64,000 bases of DNA, taken from Peptoniphilaceae bacterium. GTDB lineage: Bacteria; Bacillota; Clostridia; Tissierellales; Peptoniphilaceae. Below are positions 7,201-16,293 of the stretch, piece by piece. The DNA is taken from positions 1 through 64,000 of the forward strand of contig JAQYPV010000003.1 of NCBI GenBank assembly GCA_028726605.1, given 5' to 3'. Under the pieces are notes generated by a model. That model ran no database searches, was not told the DNA's origin, and worked only from the letters and a program-made list of their open reading frames with translations. A program made the translations under genes and the position numbers. Numbering within the stretch: position 1 is the stretch's first letter; every line of letters begins with the position of its first letter.

Positions 7201-8583
7201 ATGAAATACGAGAGAACCAATGTCTGGGAGCAGATCTCGGATGAGGAACTTCAGGAATTAGAGGCCTACAACAAGGAGTACATGGCGTTCCTTTCACAGG
7301 CCAAGACCGAGCGTCTGGCGCACGATTGGATCGTGAAGGCGGCGTTGGAGGCGGGTTTTAAGCCGCTGGAAGAGGCGCTTCAGGGAGACGTGAAGCCGGG
7401 TGACAAAATCGTCGCGTCAAACCACGGCAAGGGCGCGGCGCTCTTCGTGTTGGGCGAGGACATCGCCGAGGGCATGGACATCGTGGGATCGCACATCGAC
7501 GCGCCGCGTCTGGACATCAAGGCCGTGCCGTTGCACGAAGAAGGAAACATGGCCTATCTGCGCACGCACTACTACGGCGGAGTGAAACTCTACCACTGGT
7601 TGAACTTACCGCTCGCGCTACACGGCGTGATGTTCAAAAAGGATGGCACGAAGGTCGACATCCACGTGGGTGAAGATCCGGACGATCCGGTCTTCTACAT
7701 CAACGATCTGTTGATTCACCTGTCACACAAGCTCTTGCAAGAAAAGGCGAGCGACGTCATCAAGGGCGAGCAGCTGCAGGTGGTGATCGGCCACTCCAGC
7801 CGAGGCAAGGAGAAGGATGGCGAAGGCGTGGCCGACAACGTCCGAAAGTTCTTGCTCGAAAAATACGGCGTGGAAGAAGCGGATTTCATGTCCGCCGAGT
7901 TGGAAGTGGTGCCGGCAGGCCCCGCGCGCGAAGTGGGCTTTGACCGTTCGCTGATCGCCGGTCATGGCCACGACGACCGCATCTGCTCGTTTGCCAACCT
8001 CAAGGCCGTTCTGGAGGCACAGCCGACGAAGCGCACGAAGGTGGGCCTCTTTGTGGACAAAGAAGAAGTGGGCTCTCAGGGCAACACGGGCATGCTCTCC
8101 GCGTTTTTTGAAAACGCTGTGGCAGAGCTCCTGGGTGCCATGCACGAGACCTACGATGAACGCTATTTGAAGCGTGCGTTTGCGCATTCGCGCGTGCTCT
8201 CCGCGGATGTGACGGCGGCGTATGACCCGCAATTTGAGGCATTGGGTGTTTTTGAAAAGCAAAACGCTGCGATGTTGGGCTGTGGCGTGTCCATCAGCAA
8301 GTACACCGGATCGGGCGGAAAGGGCGGCTCGAACGACGCCAACGCCGAGTTCTTGAGCGATATCCGCCAGGTGTTTGAGCGCGAGGGCGTCATCTACCAG
8401 ACGGCGGAGCTGGGCGCTGTCAACGCCGGAGGCGGCGGTACCATCGCCTACATCTTGGCAAACGCCGGGGCCGAGGTGGTGGACTGCGGGACGGGCATGC
8501 TCTCCATGCACGCGCCCATCGAACTCGCATCCAAAGCCGATGCCTACGAGACCTACCGGGCCTATCGCGCGTTCTGGAAGTGA
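7201..8583 (+). CDS. M18 family metallo-aminopeptidase
   Basis: A 460-residue protein starting at ATG 7201 behind AGAGGAG (7189-7195). It has the M18 signatures: GSHIDAPRLDIK near residue 100 (metal His and catalytic Asp), DKEEVGSQGNTG near residue 285 (general base and metal Glu), and a C-terminal His region with GTGMLSMHAPIE. M18 enzymes are dodecameric zinc aminopeptidases that remove N-terminal, often acidic, residues from peptides in the cytoplasm. It forms its own transcription unit, between a candidate promoter and a terminator hairpin (8691-8720). Function in peptide use by an amino-acid-consuming anaerobe is a reasonable inference. Confidence 0.9.
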   Translation: MKYERTNVWEQISDEELQELEAYNKEYMAFLSQAKTERLAHDWIVKAALEAGFKPLEEALQGDVKPGDKIVASNHGKGAALFVLGEDIAEGMDIVGSHIDAPRLDIKAVPLHEEGNMAYLRTHYYGGVKLYHWLNLPLALHGVMFKKDGTKVDIHVGEDPDDPVFYINDLLIHLSHKLLQEKASDVIKGEQLQVVIGHSSRGKEKDGEGVADNVRKFLLEKYGVEEADFMSAELEVVPAGPAREVGFDRSLIAGHGHDDRICSFANLKAVLEAQPTKRTKVGLFVDKEEVGSQGNTGMLSAFFENAVAELLGAMHETYDERYLKRAFAHSRVLSADVTAAYDPQFEALGVFEKQNAAMLGCGVSISKYTGSGGKGGSNDANAEFLSDIRQVFEREGVIYQTAELGAVNAGGGGTIAYILANAGAEVVDCGTGMLSMHAPIELASKADAYETYRAYRAFWK

Positions 8584-8690
8584 GCGCATTCTTCGTCAAA
8601 CGGTTTTCAAGATTGTGTGACGGCGGTCGGGCATCGGTGCGGACCGCGCGGCAAATGGCGAGATCTGATCTCTTTCAAAATTCAACTGAC

Positions 8691-8720
8691 GAGAAGCGGC
8701 AGCCACAGGCGGCCGCTTTT
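8691..8720 (+). terminator. Terminator of the aminopeptidase gene
   Basis: AAGCGGC (8694-8700) pairs with GCCGCTT (8712-8718) and is followed by TTC-rich sequence. The T run is short, so efficiency is uncertain. Confidence 0.6.
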
Positions 8721-8832
8721 CATATGGTACAGAATCAGGAGATGACCCTTTTGCAAGAGAGGATCACCCTCTGATTTCGACGTCCGGATTCCTCAGCGTC
8801 AGCGATCGTCGACCGTGAACCCGAGTTTACAA

Positions 8833-8861
8833 TTGCGGTTTACTGTGTCATGCAGTATAAT
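8833..8861 (+). promoter_or_regulatory. Sigma-A type promoter of veg
   Basis: TTGCGG (8833-8838) and a perfect TATAAT (8856-8861) are separated by exactly 17 bases, about 40 bases before the veg start. Confidence 0.8.
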
Positions 8862-8904
8862 AGATTTTGTCTATCTGTCATTATTGCAGAGAGTAGGTGT
8901 GATT

Positions 8905-9144
8905 TTGCAAGAGAATAATCAGATTCAGGCCATCCGCAATGAAGTGGAACAGTACATCGGCCACAAAGTGGTCGTGCGGGCGGATAAGGGGCGCAAGCGC
9001 ATCGTGACGAAAGAGGGTGTCATCGAAAATGCCTTCGACGAAGTCTTTACGGTTCGCATCAGTAACTCATTTGACATGGAGCGCACGGTTTCCTATACCT
9101 ACACCGATGTGCTGACGTCGACCGTGCAATTGACCGTCTATTAG
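8905..9144 (+). CDS. veg: Veg family protein
   Basis: A 79-residue protein of the Veg/DUF1021 family, with IGHKVVVRADKGRKRIVTKE, FTVRI and a conserved tail VSYTYTDVLTSTVQLTVY. Family members are ~80-90 residues; in Bacillus subtilis Veg is abundant in vegetative cells and stimulates biofilm matrix genes. The longer frame from 8815 begins upstream of the promoter's -10 box and cannot be right. I choose TTG 8905, preceded by AGGTG (8895-8899); GTG 8899 is an alternative. It sits directly before ispE, as in several Firmicutes, with a hairpin between. Confidence 0.85.
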   Translation: MQENNQIQAIRNEVEQYIGHKVVVRADKGRKRIVTKEGVIENAFDEVFTVRISNSFDMERTVSYTYTDVLTSTVQLTVY

Positions 9145-9171
9145 AAAAGGGGCCGCAAGGCTCTTCTTTTT
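9145..9171 (+). terminator. Terminator after veg
   Basis: GGGGCC pairs with GGCTCT through G-U pairs around a GCAA tetraloop and is followed by a run rich in T. A TATAAT (9173-9178) follows immediately and may be the -10 of a separate ispE promoter; no good -35 is visible. Confidence 0.6.
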
Positions 9172-9205
9172 GTATAATGAAAGACAAAAATGACTCGGAG
9201 GACCC

Positions 9206-10039
9206 ATGGAAATTGAAATGCAGGCCAACGCCAAAGTCAACCTCGCTTTGGACGTCTTGGCAGAGCGGGAGGACGGCTACCACGAACTGGACGGCGTCAT
9301 GCAGGAAATCGGACTGCACGACACGCTCACGTTGGAGACGGGACGGGGCGGTTTTGTCCTGTTCTGCGATCATCCGCACTTAAAACTGAACGAGCACAAC
9401 CTGATCTATCGCGCTTGGGAGGCACTGCGCGATCGCGTCGAGGACGACGCCGTCATCATCGAGTTGGAAAAACACATCCCGCTCTCCGCCGGTCTGGGCG
9501 GGGGATCCGCCGACGCGGCGGCGACCCTTTTGGGGCTCAACGAACTGTGGAATCTGGAACTGTCCGATGAGGAATTGATGGACATTGCCGCGACGATCGA
9601 CTCTGACACGGCCTTTTTCATCCGCGGTGGCACGCAGCGTGCGCAAGGGCGGGGAACGGATCTCACGAAGTTGCCCTCGTTCTACGGAAAGCCGCTGCTC
9701 CTCATCAACACTGGCGAAACCATCAGCTCCCGCTACGTCTATGCACGCGTTCAGCCCAACGGCGCGCTGGGCGTAAGCGAACTCATCGACGCCATGCCTT
9801 ACAGCAACATGAAGGCGTACACGCTGATGCAAAATCACTTGGAAAGCGTGGCCTTTGACTCAGTGCCGCACCTCTTGAAGATCAAGCAAGAATTGCTGGA
9901 CTCCGGTGCGCTGGCGGCGCTCATGAGCGGCAGCGGCCCCACGATGTTCGGCCTCTACGAAGACGTCGAGGAGGCGGAGGCTGCGGAGCAGCGCTTCCGG
10001 GGGCGCTATCCGTTCGTGTACCTGACGCAGACCGTATGA
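9206..10039 (+). CDS. ispE: 4-diphosphocytidyl-2-C-methylerythritol kinase
   Basis: A 277-residue GHMP kinase starting at ATG 9206 behind CGGAGGA. The N-terminus AKVNLALDVLAEREDGYHEL contains the substrate-binding Lys and the IspE-specific DGYHEL. The ATP loop is PLSAGLGGGSADAAATLLGLN, and the C-terminal glycine motif LMSGSGPTMFGLY is present. IspE phosphorylates CDP-methylerythritol in the cytoplasm, the fourth step of the non-mevalonate isoprenoid pathway. Length is normal for the family. No other MEP pathway gene lies in the window; the veg-ispE neighbourhood is common in Firmicutes. Confidence 0.95.
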   Translation: MEIEMQANAKVNLALDVLAEREDGYHELDGVMQEIGLHDTLTLETGRGGFVLFCDHPHLKLNEHNLIYRAWEALRDRVEDDAVIIELEKHIPLSAGLGGGSADAAATLLGLNELWNLELSDEELMDIAATIDSDTAFFIRGGTQRAQGRGTDLTKLPSFYGKPLLLINTGETISSRYVYARVQPNGALGVSELIDAMPYSNMKAYTLMQNHLESVAFDSVPHLLKIKQELLDSGALAALMSGSGPTMFGLYEDVEEAEAAEQRFRGRYPFVYLTQTV

Positions 10040-10340
10040 TACGACGGACGGAGTAGACGAGCGAATAAAAATACAAATACGCTGAATAGCAAAGGTTTGC
10101 ACATTGAGACGGCGCGTAAACCATGCGCGAATGATTCATAAATCTGCAAAAGTCCTCGCCACCACATATGGTGGTCAAAGGGTCGATCGATACCGTAAAT
10201 GGCGAGTGAAAACGAAAAGAAATCGGGATTTTCCGTCGCTGCGTCTTGAACTCTCCGAAGGGGTTCGATATAATAACTACGGTACAAAAGATTGACTTCA
10301 TGAGACCGTTTTCCAACGGAAATGATATAGAGGGATCCCG
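10040..10340. other. Gene-free stretch with inverted repeats
   Basis: No gene seen. CCACCA (10159-10164) pairs with TGGTGG (10169-10174) around a four-base loop, and this lies inside CTCGCC (10155-10160) and GGCGAG (10201-10206), which can pair. There is no T run, so these are not obvious terminators. The right end holds the promoter of the next gene. Confidence 0.4.
10246..10274 (+). promoter_or_regulatory. Promoter of the SH3/VanY-like gene
   Basis: TTGAAC (10246-10251) and a perfect TATAAT (10269-10274) are 17 bases apart, about 67 bases before the start codon. Confidence 0.75.
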
Positions 10341-11375
10341 ATGAAACCAGATTTTACACAAACGAGCCGTCAAAGAGAGCGCCGCGCTCGGCGGGAAAAC
10401 CGTCAAAGAGTTCGTCATCGTCGGCAGGTCATTCTGGGCGTTGCCGCCGGAGTGGCGCTTCTGCTGTCGGCGCGTTTTATTATCGGTCGCCTGATGGATC
10501 CGTCCAGTGCTGTGACGACCCTGGCCGGGACGGAGCACAGCGTCGCCGTCGTGGCGGAGTCGTCCACGGAAGAGGCAACGGAGGCCGTCACCATCGACTA
10601 TTTGACGCGGGACGAATTGGAAGCCAAGACGTCGGCGCCGCGTCGCGAAAAGGCGCAAGCCGAGCACTTCGGCGACACCTTGGACACCTTCCTCGTCACC
10701 ACCACCGCCACGAAACTCTACGAGCGCCCCTCGACGAAGTCGACAGAGGTCACGGAGCTCAGCGCAGGCACATATGTGGAGACCTACGGCACGGAGGGCG
10801 ACTGGACCCGAGTGGTCAGCAAGGGCCAAAAGGGGTATGTACGGAATCGCGATTTGGCCGTCGTGGAGGATCCGAAGCTCTTCAAAGTGGTGGATGGACG
10901 CGTCATCGTCAACGCCGTCTACGGTTTGCCGGAGACGTATGAGACCGTCTTCAACGAAGACGCCGCCGCCGCGCTCAGAGTCATGTTGGAAGCCATGGAG
11001 CGGGACGGCCTCAGCGTTGAAGTGGCGGCCACGTATCGCAACGCCGAAGAGGAAAAGAAAGAAATCGTCTTGCGAGGCAACCCGGATCATGCGCCTGAAG
11101 TGGGGCACACCGTCTTCCAGACGGGTTACGGCGTGCAGTTCAACGCGCCAAACACCGATCCGCGCATCGATAACGAATTTGAAAAAACACAGGCCTACGC
11201 TTGGTTGAACGCACATGCCAACGAATACGGGTTCATCGAACGCTATCCGGCGGGCAGTGAATCCATCACCGGCTATCGCGCCGATCCGACCATCTTCACT
11301 TACGTCGGTGTCCAAGACGCGGCCATCATCAGCAACGAAGGGCTGACGATGGAAGTCTTCTACGGCGTGAACTGA
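10341..11375 (+). CDS. Membrane-anchored SH3 and VanY-like protein lacking zinc ligands
   Basis: A 344-residue protein with a very basic N-terminus (residues 1-28), one membrane segment (30-50), an acidic/Thr linker, a bacterial SH3 domain (~115-175, ending GYVRNRDLAVV) and a C-terminal D,D-carboxypeptidase fold of the M15B/VanY type (~183-344). The enclosing VanY landmarks are present: ATYRNAEEE, EYGFIERYPAGSESITGY and YVG. The zinc ligands are not. The family's SxHxxGxAxD motif reads TVFQTGYGVQ, so His is Phe259 and Asp is Gln266, and the EPWH motif reads DPTI, so His is Ile318. I infer a peptidoglycan-binding, probably non-catalytic wall protein facing outside. Confidence 0.8.
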   Translation: MKPDFTQTSRQRERRARRENRQRVRHRRQVILGVAAGVALLLSARFIIGRLMDPSSAVTTLAGTEHSVAVVAESSTEEATEAVTIDYLTRDELEAKTSAPRREKAQAEHFGDTLDTFLVTTTATKLYERPSTKSTEVTELSAGTYVETYGTEGDWTRVVSKGQKGYVRNRDLAVVEDPKLFKVVDGRVIVNAVYGLPETYETVFNEDAAAALRVMLEAMERDGLSVEVAATYRNAEEEKKEIVLRGNPDHAPEVGHTVFQTGYGVQFNAPNTDPRIDNEFEKTQAYAWLNAHANEYGFIERYPAGSESITGYRADPTIFTYVGVQDAAIISNEGLTMEVFYGVN

Positions 11376-11537
11376 AGCGCTCGATTCAATCGTAGAACGG
11401 ACTCGACCCAGAAAATGAGCGATGCTCATCAAGTGAGATAAACCCAAACGGGATCACGACATACAGACGAAGCGTTTGGTGAACCGGTGGACCACTGGCA
11501 AACGAGCGGGACTTTAAGCGTCCAGAAAGGAAGTAAA

Positions 11538-12539
11538 ATGAACGTATTGGTGACTGGCGGATTGGGCTACATTGGCTCGCACACCGCTGTGGCGCTGTTG
11601 GAGCGCAATCACGACGTGGTCGTTGTGGACAACTTGTACAATGCGGATCGGGATGTGAAGGAACGCATTGAGAAGATCACGGGCAAGAGCATCAAGTTTT
11701 ACGAAGGGGACTGTGTGGATCCGGAGGCCATGGAGCGCATCTTTGCCGAAAACGACATCGACTGCGTCATTCACTTTGCCGGGTACAAAGCAGTGGGTGA
11801 GTCGGTGCGCATTCCGACCAAGTACTATCGCAATAACCTCGACTCGGCGCTCACGGTACTCGAGACGATGAAAAATCACAACTGCAACGTCTTCGTGTTC
11901 AGTTCCTCGGCGACGGTGTACCGTGCGGACCAGAAGAGTCCGCTTAATGAAACCATGGAGCTGGGGGCGTCGAACCCCTATGGCTGGACCAAGGTGATGA
12001 TCGAGCGCTTTATGGAAGACTTGGCCGTGGCCGATGAAGACTTCTGTGGCATTTCACTGCGCTACTTTAATCCCATTGGGGCGCACGAGTCCACGCTTTT
12101 GGGCGAAAAGCCGGTGGGCATTCCGAACAACCTGATGCCGTACATCTGCCAGGTGGCCGACGGCACGCTCGAATACCTCCACGTCTTTGGCGATGACTAT
12201 GATACGCCGGACGGCACGGGCGTGCGCGATTACATCCACGTGGTGGATCTGGCGCTCGGCCACGTGGCGGCGCTGGAAAAACTGTACGAGCAAAAGGGCA
12301 TGTTCAAGTATAACCTCGGCACGGGCCGCGGGACGAGCGTGTTGGAACTCGTGAATGCCTTCCAAGAGGCGACGGGCGTTGAAATTCCCTATCAGATTGA
12401 AGGACGCCGCCCGGGCGACTTGGCGACCGTCTACGCAGATCCGGCAAAGGCCGAACAAGACCTCGGCTGGAAGGCGACGCGCACCATCAAAGAGGCCTGC
12501 GCCTCATCGTGGGCGTTCCAGCAAGGCCTCAAAAAGTAA
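11538..12539 (+). CDS. galE: UDP-glucose 4-epimerase
   Basis: A 333-residue extended short-chain dehydrogenase. I use ATG 11538 (MNVLVTGGLGYIGSH) behind AAAGGAA; the frame is open upstream to 11487 but has no ribosome site there. The NAD-binding loop is TGGLGYIGSH, the catalytic Ser/Tyr/Lys are in SSSATVY and NPYGWTKVM, and RYFNPIGAHES and GTGVRDYIHVVDLALGH are typical GalE segments. It interconverts UDP-glucose and UDP-galactose for the Leloir pathway and cell-surface sugars. It is a single gene with a good terminator; no other galactose gene is near. Confidence 0.95.
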   Translation: MNVLVTGGLGYIGSHTAVALLERNHDVVVVDNLYNADRDVKERIEKITGKSIKFYEGDCVDPEAMERIFAENDIDCVIHFAGYKAVGESVRIPTKYYRNNLDSALTVLETMKNHNCNVFVFSSSATVYRADQKSPLNETMELGASNPYGWTKVMIERFMEDLAVADEDFCGISLRYFNPIGAHESTLLGEKPVGIPNNLMPYICQVADGTLEYLHVFGDDYDTPDGTGVRDYIHVVDLALGHVAALEKLYEQKGMFKYNLGTGRGTSVLELVNAFQEATGVEIPYQIEGRRPGDLATVYADPAKAEQDLGWKATRTIKEACASSWAFQQGLKK

Positions 12540-12559
12540 CGTTAGCTTGAGAGCAATCT

Positions 12560-12595
12560 AGCGTCCGGTTGGTTTTCTCAGCCGGCGCTTTTTTT
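12560..12595 (+). terminator. Terminator of galE
   Basis: AGCG-T-CCGGTTG pairs with CAGCCGGCGCT with one bulged T and one G-U pair, followed by seven T residues. Confidence 0.75.
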
Positions 12596-12609
12596 CTTGA
12601 AGAGGTCCT

Positions 12610-14418
12610 ATGAAGCAAAGAGAAAAGCCGAAGTATTCCATTTTTCAAAATGTCAGTTGGATGATCCGGATGGCATGGAGGACCCGCAAGCGCGTCTTGT
12701 TGATTTTAGGATTATCCGCGACGACGGAAATCTTGCTCGGCCTCACGGAGCTGACCGTAGCGCCGGGCATTTTGGCGCGCGTCGAATCACGTGCCTCATT
12801 CGGAACGCTTCTTTTAACGATCGCCGGGTTTACCGCCGCACTCTTCATCCTCACAGGCCTCAAAGCCTATCTCCAGCTCAACGCGATGTTTTCTCGTGTG
12901 GACGTGCGCTCGGCCATCATTGGTCTCATCACGCAAAAGTCCATTCTCACCTCATATCCCAACACCCTGGAATCGCCATTCATCAAAGGTCGAGACAAAG
13001 CCTACTTGTCCTCTTCTGGCAACGATCAGGCCACCGAACACATTTGGGAGACGCTGACGCGGCTGCTTTCAAATGTCGGAGGACTTTTGGCGTCCCTCAT
13101 CATTTTATCGCGGTTAGACGCGTGGCTCATTGCTGTCATCGTGGCGACGTGTGGTCTCGGCTTTTGCGTCTCGCGCGCTACGATCAACTGGCGTTACGCC
13201 CGACGAGACGAAGAAGAGCGGTATTATCAGAAGAAATTCTATTTGCGCAGCAAAGCGGAATCCGTCGAGCTGGCCAAAGACATTCGCATCTTCGGCTTAC
13301 AGAATTGGCTGAACGACTTATTGGAAGACATCCACAATTTGTATTTGGACTTTTCCTTACACTGTGAGCACGTCGAGATGATTGCCGATGTCACGGAAGC
13401 GGGCCTCACCTTGGCGCGCAACGGCATCGCCTATTTCTACCTCATCCGCCTGGCGCTTCACGATGGGCTGAGCGTTTCCGCATTTTTGCTCTACTTTACC
13501 GCCACCAGCACCTTCACGACGTGGGTGATGGGCGTGTTGCAGCAGCTGAGCGTCCTTCACAAAGAGAGTTTGGACATCTCCCGGCTGCGCGAATTTTTGG
13601 AATATCCGGAGCCGTTTCGGTTTGAAGAGGGTGAACCCATCCCCAACGCAGATCACTACGAGCTGCGATTGGACCATGTGTCCTATCGCTATCCGATGGC
13701 CACTTCCGATACGCTTCGCGATGTCGACCTCACCATTGCGCCCGGCGAGAAGCTCGCCGTTGTGGGATTAAACGGGGCGGGGAAGACCACGCTTGTCAAA
13801 CTCCTGTGCGGTCTGTTGGACCCCACCGAGGGCGCCGTCCTGCTCAATGGAAAGGACATCCGCGCCTTTAACCGACGCGCGTACTACGCCCTCTTCAGCG
13901 CCGTCTTTCAGGACTTCTCGCTTTTGGACGTCACCGTGAGAGAGCAGATCACCCAGACGACCGGCCCCATTGACGAGGCGAGACTGAGCGAGGCCATCGA
14001 GAAATCGGGCATGACGTCGGTTTTGGGGAAGCTCCCTCAGGGACTCGATACTCACGTCGGGCGTGAAGTGTACTTGGACGGCGTCCTCTTTTCCGGCGGT
14101 GAGATGCAGCGTCTCATGCTTGCCCGCGCGTTGTACAAAGACGCGCCCATCTTGCTCTTAGATGAACCGACGGCAGCGCTCGATCCTCTGGCAGAAAACG
14201 AGATCTACGTCCAATACGATGCCATGACGCACGGCAAGACGTCGCTGTTCATCTCGCATCGGTTGGCCTCCACGCGGTTTTGCGATCGCATCATCTTCAT
14301 GGCCGACGGCGCGATTCGCGAAGAAGGCTCGCACGAAAGTCTCTTGGCTCGGGGCGGCGCCTACGCGCATCTCTACGAAGTGCAAAGTCGTTACTATCAC
14401 GAGGGAAAGGAGTATTAG
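12610..14418 (+). CDS. ABC exporter half-transporter, first of a pair
   Basis: A 602-residue TMD-NBD fusion starting at ATG 12610. The first ~330 residues have about six hydrophobic spans. The ATPase has Walker A GLNGAGKTT (~residue 387), signature FSGGEMQRLMLARALYK, Walker B LLLDEPTAALD with the catalytic Glu kept, and ISHR for the H-loop. The next gene starts directly after its stop codon, so the products probably form a heterodimeric exporter. No peptidase domain and no obvious precursor peptide gene are present, so the substrate (lipid, peptide or drug) cannot be named. The leader is short, right after the galE terminator. Confidence 0.85.
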   Translation: MKQREKPKYSIFQNVSWMIRMAWRTRKRVLLILGLSATTEILLGLTELTVAPGILARVESRASFGTLLLTIAGFTAALFILTGLKAYLQLNAMFSRVDVRSAIIGLITQKSILTSYPNTLESPFIKGRDKAYLSSSGNDQATEHIWETLTRLLSNVGGLLASLIILSRLDAWLIAVIVATCGLGFCVSRATINWRYARRDEEERYYQKKFYLRSKAESVELAKDIRIFGLQNWLNDLLEDIHNLYLDFSLHCEHVEMIADVTEAGLTLARNGIAYFYLIRLALHDGLSVSAFLLYFTATSTFTTWVMGVLQQLSVLHKESLDISRLREFLEYPEPFRFEEGEPIPNADHYELRLDHVSYRYPMATSDTLRDVDLTIAPGEKLAVVGLNGAGKTTLVKLLCGLLDPTEGAVLLNGKDIRAFNRRAYYALFSAVFQDFSLLDVTVREQITQTTGPIDEARLSEAIEKSGMTSVLGKLPQGLDTHVGREVYLDGVLFSGGEMQRLMLARALYKDAPILLLDEPTAALDPLAENEIYVQYDAMTHGKTSLFISHRLASTRFCDRIIFMADGAIREEGSHESLLARGGAYAHLYEVQSRYYHEGKEY

Positions 14419-16281
14419 ATGCAAGGTCCCGTCTCTCTTCGCCATGCGCTTTCTCGCCAGTGGCGCGCCATTCGAGAACTGCATCGCGTTTCGCCTTCGT
14501 TTTTTCCCTTTCTCACCTTGAAATGCCTCGTCAAGGCGCTGACACCCTATCTCACTGTGTTTTTCGCCGCTCAGGTCTTGAAAGAACTGGCGACGCTGCG
14601 CCGCCCGGAGACCCTCGGTTTTTGGGCCCTCTTCAGTGTCCTCTCGCTGGGTCTCACGTCGCTCGGGAACGCCGTTTTCGCGCGTCACATCGAGACGCTC
14701 ACCAACGACCTCTGGGGGCGAAAAGGAATCCTGTTCGTGCAAAAGATGTTTGCCCTCGATTTTTCTGAAATTGACAATCCAGAGACGCGCGACTTGCGCA
14801 CGCAAATTCAACAGAGTGAAAGCTGGTCGGGCTGGGGTCTCATGCGCGCACTCGAAGTCTATGAAAACGGCGTGACCGGCGTCTGGGGCCTTTTGAGCGG
14901 CGCCTTGCTCAGCATCGGCCTTTTTACTTCGACGGTGCCCGAAACGTCCGGCGCATTTCAACTCTTAAACCATCCGGTCTTCGTCTTGGTGCTGGCCGCG
15001 GTCATGGTCGGCATGAGCGTTTTGGCGGGCAAATGTAGTGCCGCCTTTACCGAGCAATGGAGTGCCGTGAACGCTGCGGCCACCTTCGGAAACCGCCTGT
15101 TTGGTCACTTTGGCTTCATCGGCATGGACGAAAAGCGCAGCGTCGACATCCGCATGAATCACCAGCAAGAATTGATCGCTGCCTACTGGCAGACCAACAC
15201 GACCTTTGGTGCGGAAGGACCCGTCGGCCAGCTCGCCCGAGGCAAGATGGGCATTGAAAAGAGCTTGAGTGTGTGCCTCACAACGCTCATCACCGGCTTT
15301 CTTTACGTGTTCACGTGCCTCAAGGCGTGGGGCGGAGCCTTCGACGTGGGCAGCATCACTCAGTATGTGGGCGCAGCCACGGCGATGGTGAACAACATCT
15401 TTGCGTTGACGGATTTGGTCGGCACGATGCGGGCCAACAGCATCTATTTGGACAAGACCTTTGCTTTTTTGGATCTGCCGGAAGCGCGCGACCAGGGGAG
15501 TCTCACGCTGGCTTCGGAGGAAATGAAACACGAAGTGGAATTCCAGGACGTGTCGTTTCACTATCCCGGCTCGGACGTCTGGGCGCTTCGCCATGTGACG
15601 CTCACACTTCCGGCGGGAGAGCGCATCGCCATTGTGGGAGAAAATGGCAGCGGTAAGACGACGTTCATCAAGCTCTTGTGCCGCCTCTATGAACCACAGG
15701 AAGGCCGCATCCTGCTCGACGGACGGGACATTCGAGACTACCGCTACAACGCGTACATGGACCTCTTATCGGTCGTCTTTCAGGATTTTCAACTGATTGC
15801 TCAGCCGTTGGGGGATAACGTGGCGGGATCGAGGTCTTACGATCGAAAGCGCGTTTACGACTGTCTCGTGAAGGCCGGATTCGGGGAACGTCTGATGCAG
15901 ATGAAACAAGGGTTGGACACCGTCATTTACAAAGAGCTTTGCGAGGAAGGCGTGGACGTATCTGGCGGGGAAGCGCAGAAGATCGCCATTGCGCGCGCGC
16001 TGTACAAAGACGCGCCGTTCATCATTTTGGATGAACCCACGGCGGCGCTAGATCCCATTGCTGAAGCGGAAATCTACGAGAAATTCAACGAAATGGTGGG
16101 GGACAAGACGGCCATCTACATCTCACACCGGTTGTCCTCGTGTAAGTTTTGCGACACCATCCTCGTCTTTGACGAGGGGCGCGTGATTCAGCAAGGCTCT
16201 CACGACGCCCTCGTCCACGAGACGCAGGGAAAATACTATGCGCTCTGGCATGCGCAGGCGCAATACTATACGAATGAATGA
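14419..16281 (+). CDS. ABC exporter half-transporter, second of a pair
   Basis: A 620-residue TMD-NBD protein. Its ATG (14419) is adjacent to the TAG of the preceding gene, with AAAGGAG inside that gene's end, so translation is coupled. It has Walker A GENGSGKTT, signature VSGGEAQKIAIARALYK, Walker B IILDEPTAALD and ISHR. Both ATPases of the pair keep the catalytic Glu, unlike many heterodimeric exporters where one site is degenerate. The N-terminal half has several long hydrophobic segments. I cannot assign a substrate. Some such pairs in Clostridia export peptides, but nothing near supports that here. Confidence 0.85.
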   Translation: MQGPVSLRHALSRQWRAIRELHRVSPSFFPFLTLKCLVKALTPYLTVFFAAQVLKELATLRRPETLGFWALFSVLSLGLTSLGNAVFARHIETLTNDLWGRKGILFVQKMFALDFSEIDNPETRDLRTQIQQSESWSGWGLMRALEVYENGVTGVWGLLSGALLSIGLFTSTVPETSGAFQLLNHPVFVLVLAAVMVGMSVLAGKCSAAFTEQWSAVNAAATFGNRLFGHFGFIGMDEKRSVDIRMNHQQELIAAYWQTNTTFGAEGPVGQLARGKMGIEKSLSVCLTTLITGFLYVFTCLKAWGGAFDVGSITQYVGAATAMVNNIFALTDLVGTMRANSIYLDKTFAFLDLPEARDQGSLTLASEEMKHEVEFQDVSFHYPGSDVWALRHVTLTLPAGERIAIVGENGSGKTTFIKLLCRLYEPQEGRILLDGRDIRDYRYNAYMDLLSVVFQDFQLIAQPLGDNVAGSRSYDRKRVYDCLVKAGFGERLMQMKQGLDTVIYKELCEEGVDVSGGEAQKIAIARALYKDAPFIILDEPTAALDPIAEAEIYEKFNEMVGDKTAIYISHRLSSCKFCDTILVFDEGRVIQQGSHDALVHETQGKYYALWHAQAQYYTNE

Positions 16282-16293
16282 AACGGGAGACGA

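Noticed and set aside
10040-10245. Riboswitch or small RNA in the ispE downstream gap
   Set aside because: Short inverted repeats only; no match to a class I can recognise, and the promoter of the next gene lies downstream of them.
9921-11447. A 508-codon minus-strand frame over ispE and the VanY-like gene
   Set aside because: Covers two convincing plus-strand genes and their promoter; composition is that of an antisense shadow.
12597-13367. 256-codon frame overlapping the first ABC gene in another frame
   Set aside because: Arg/His-rich out-of-frame reading of the ABC transporter; no start signal and no domain.
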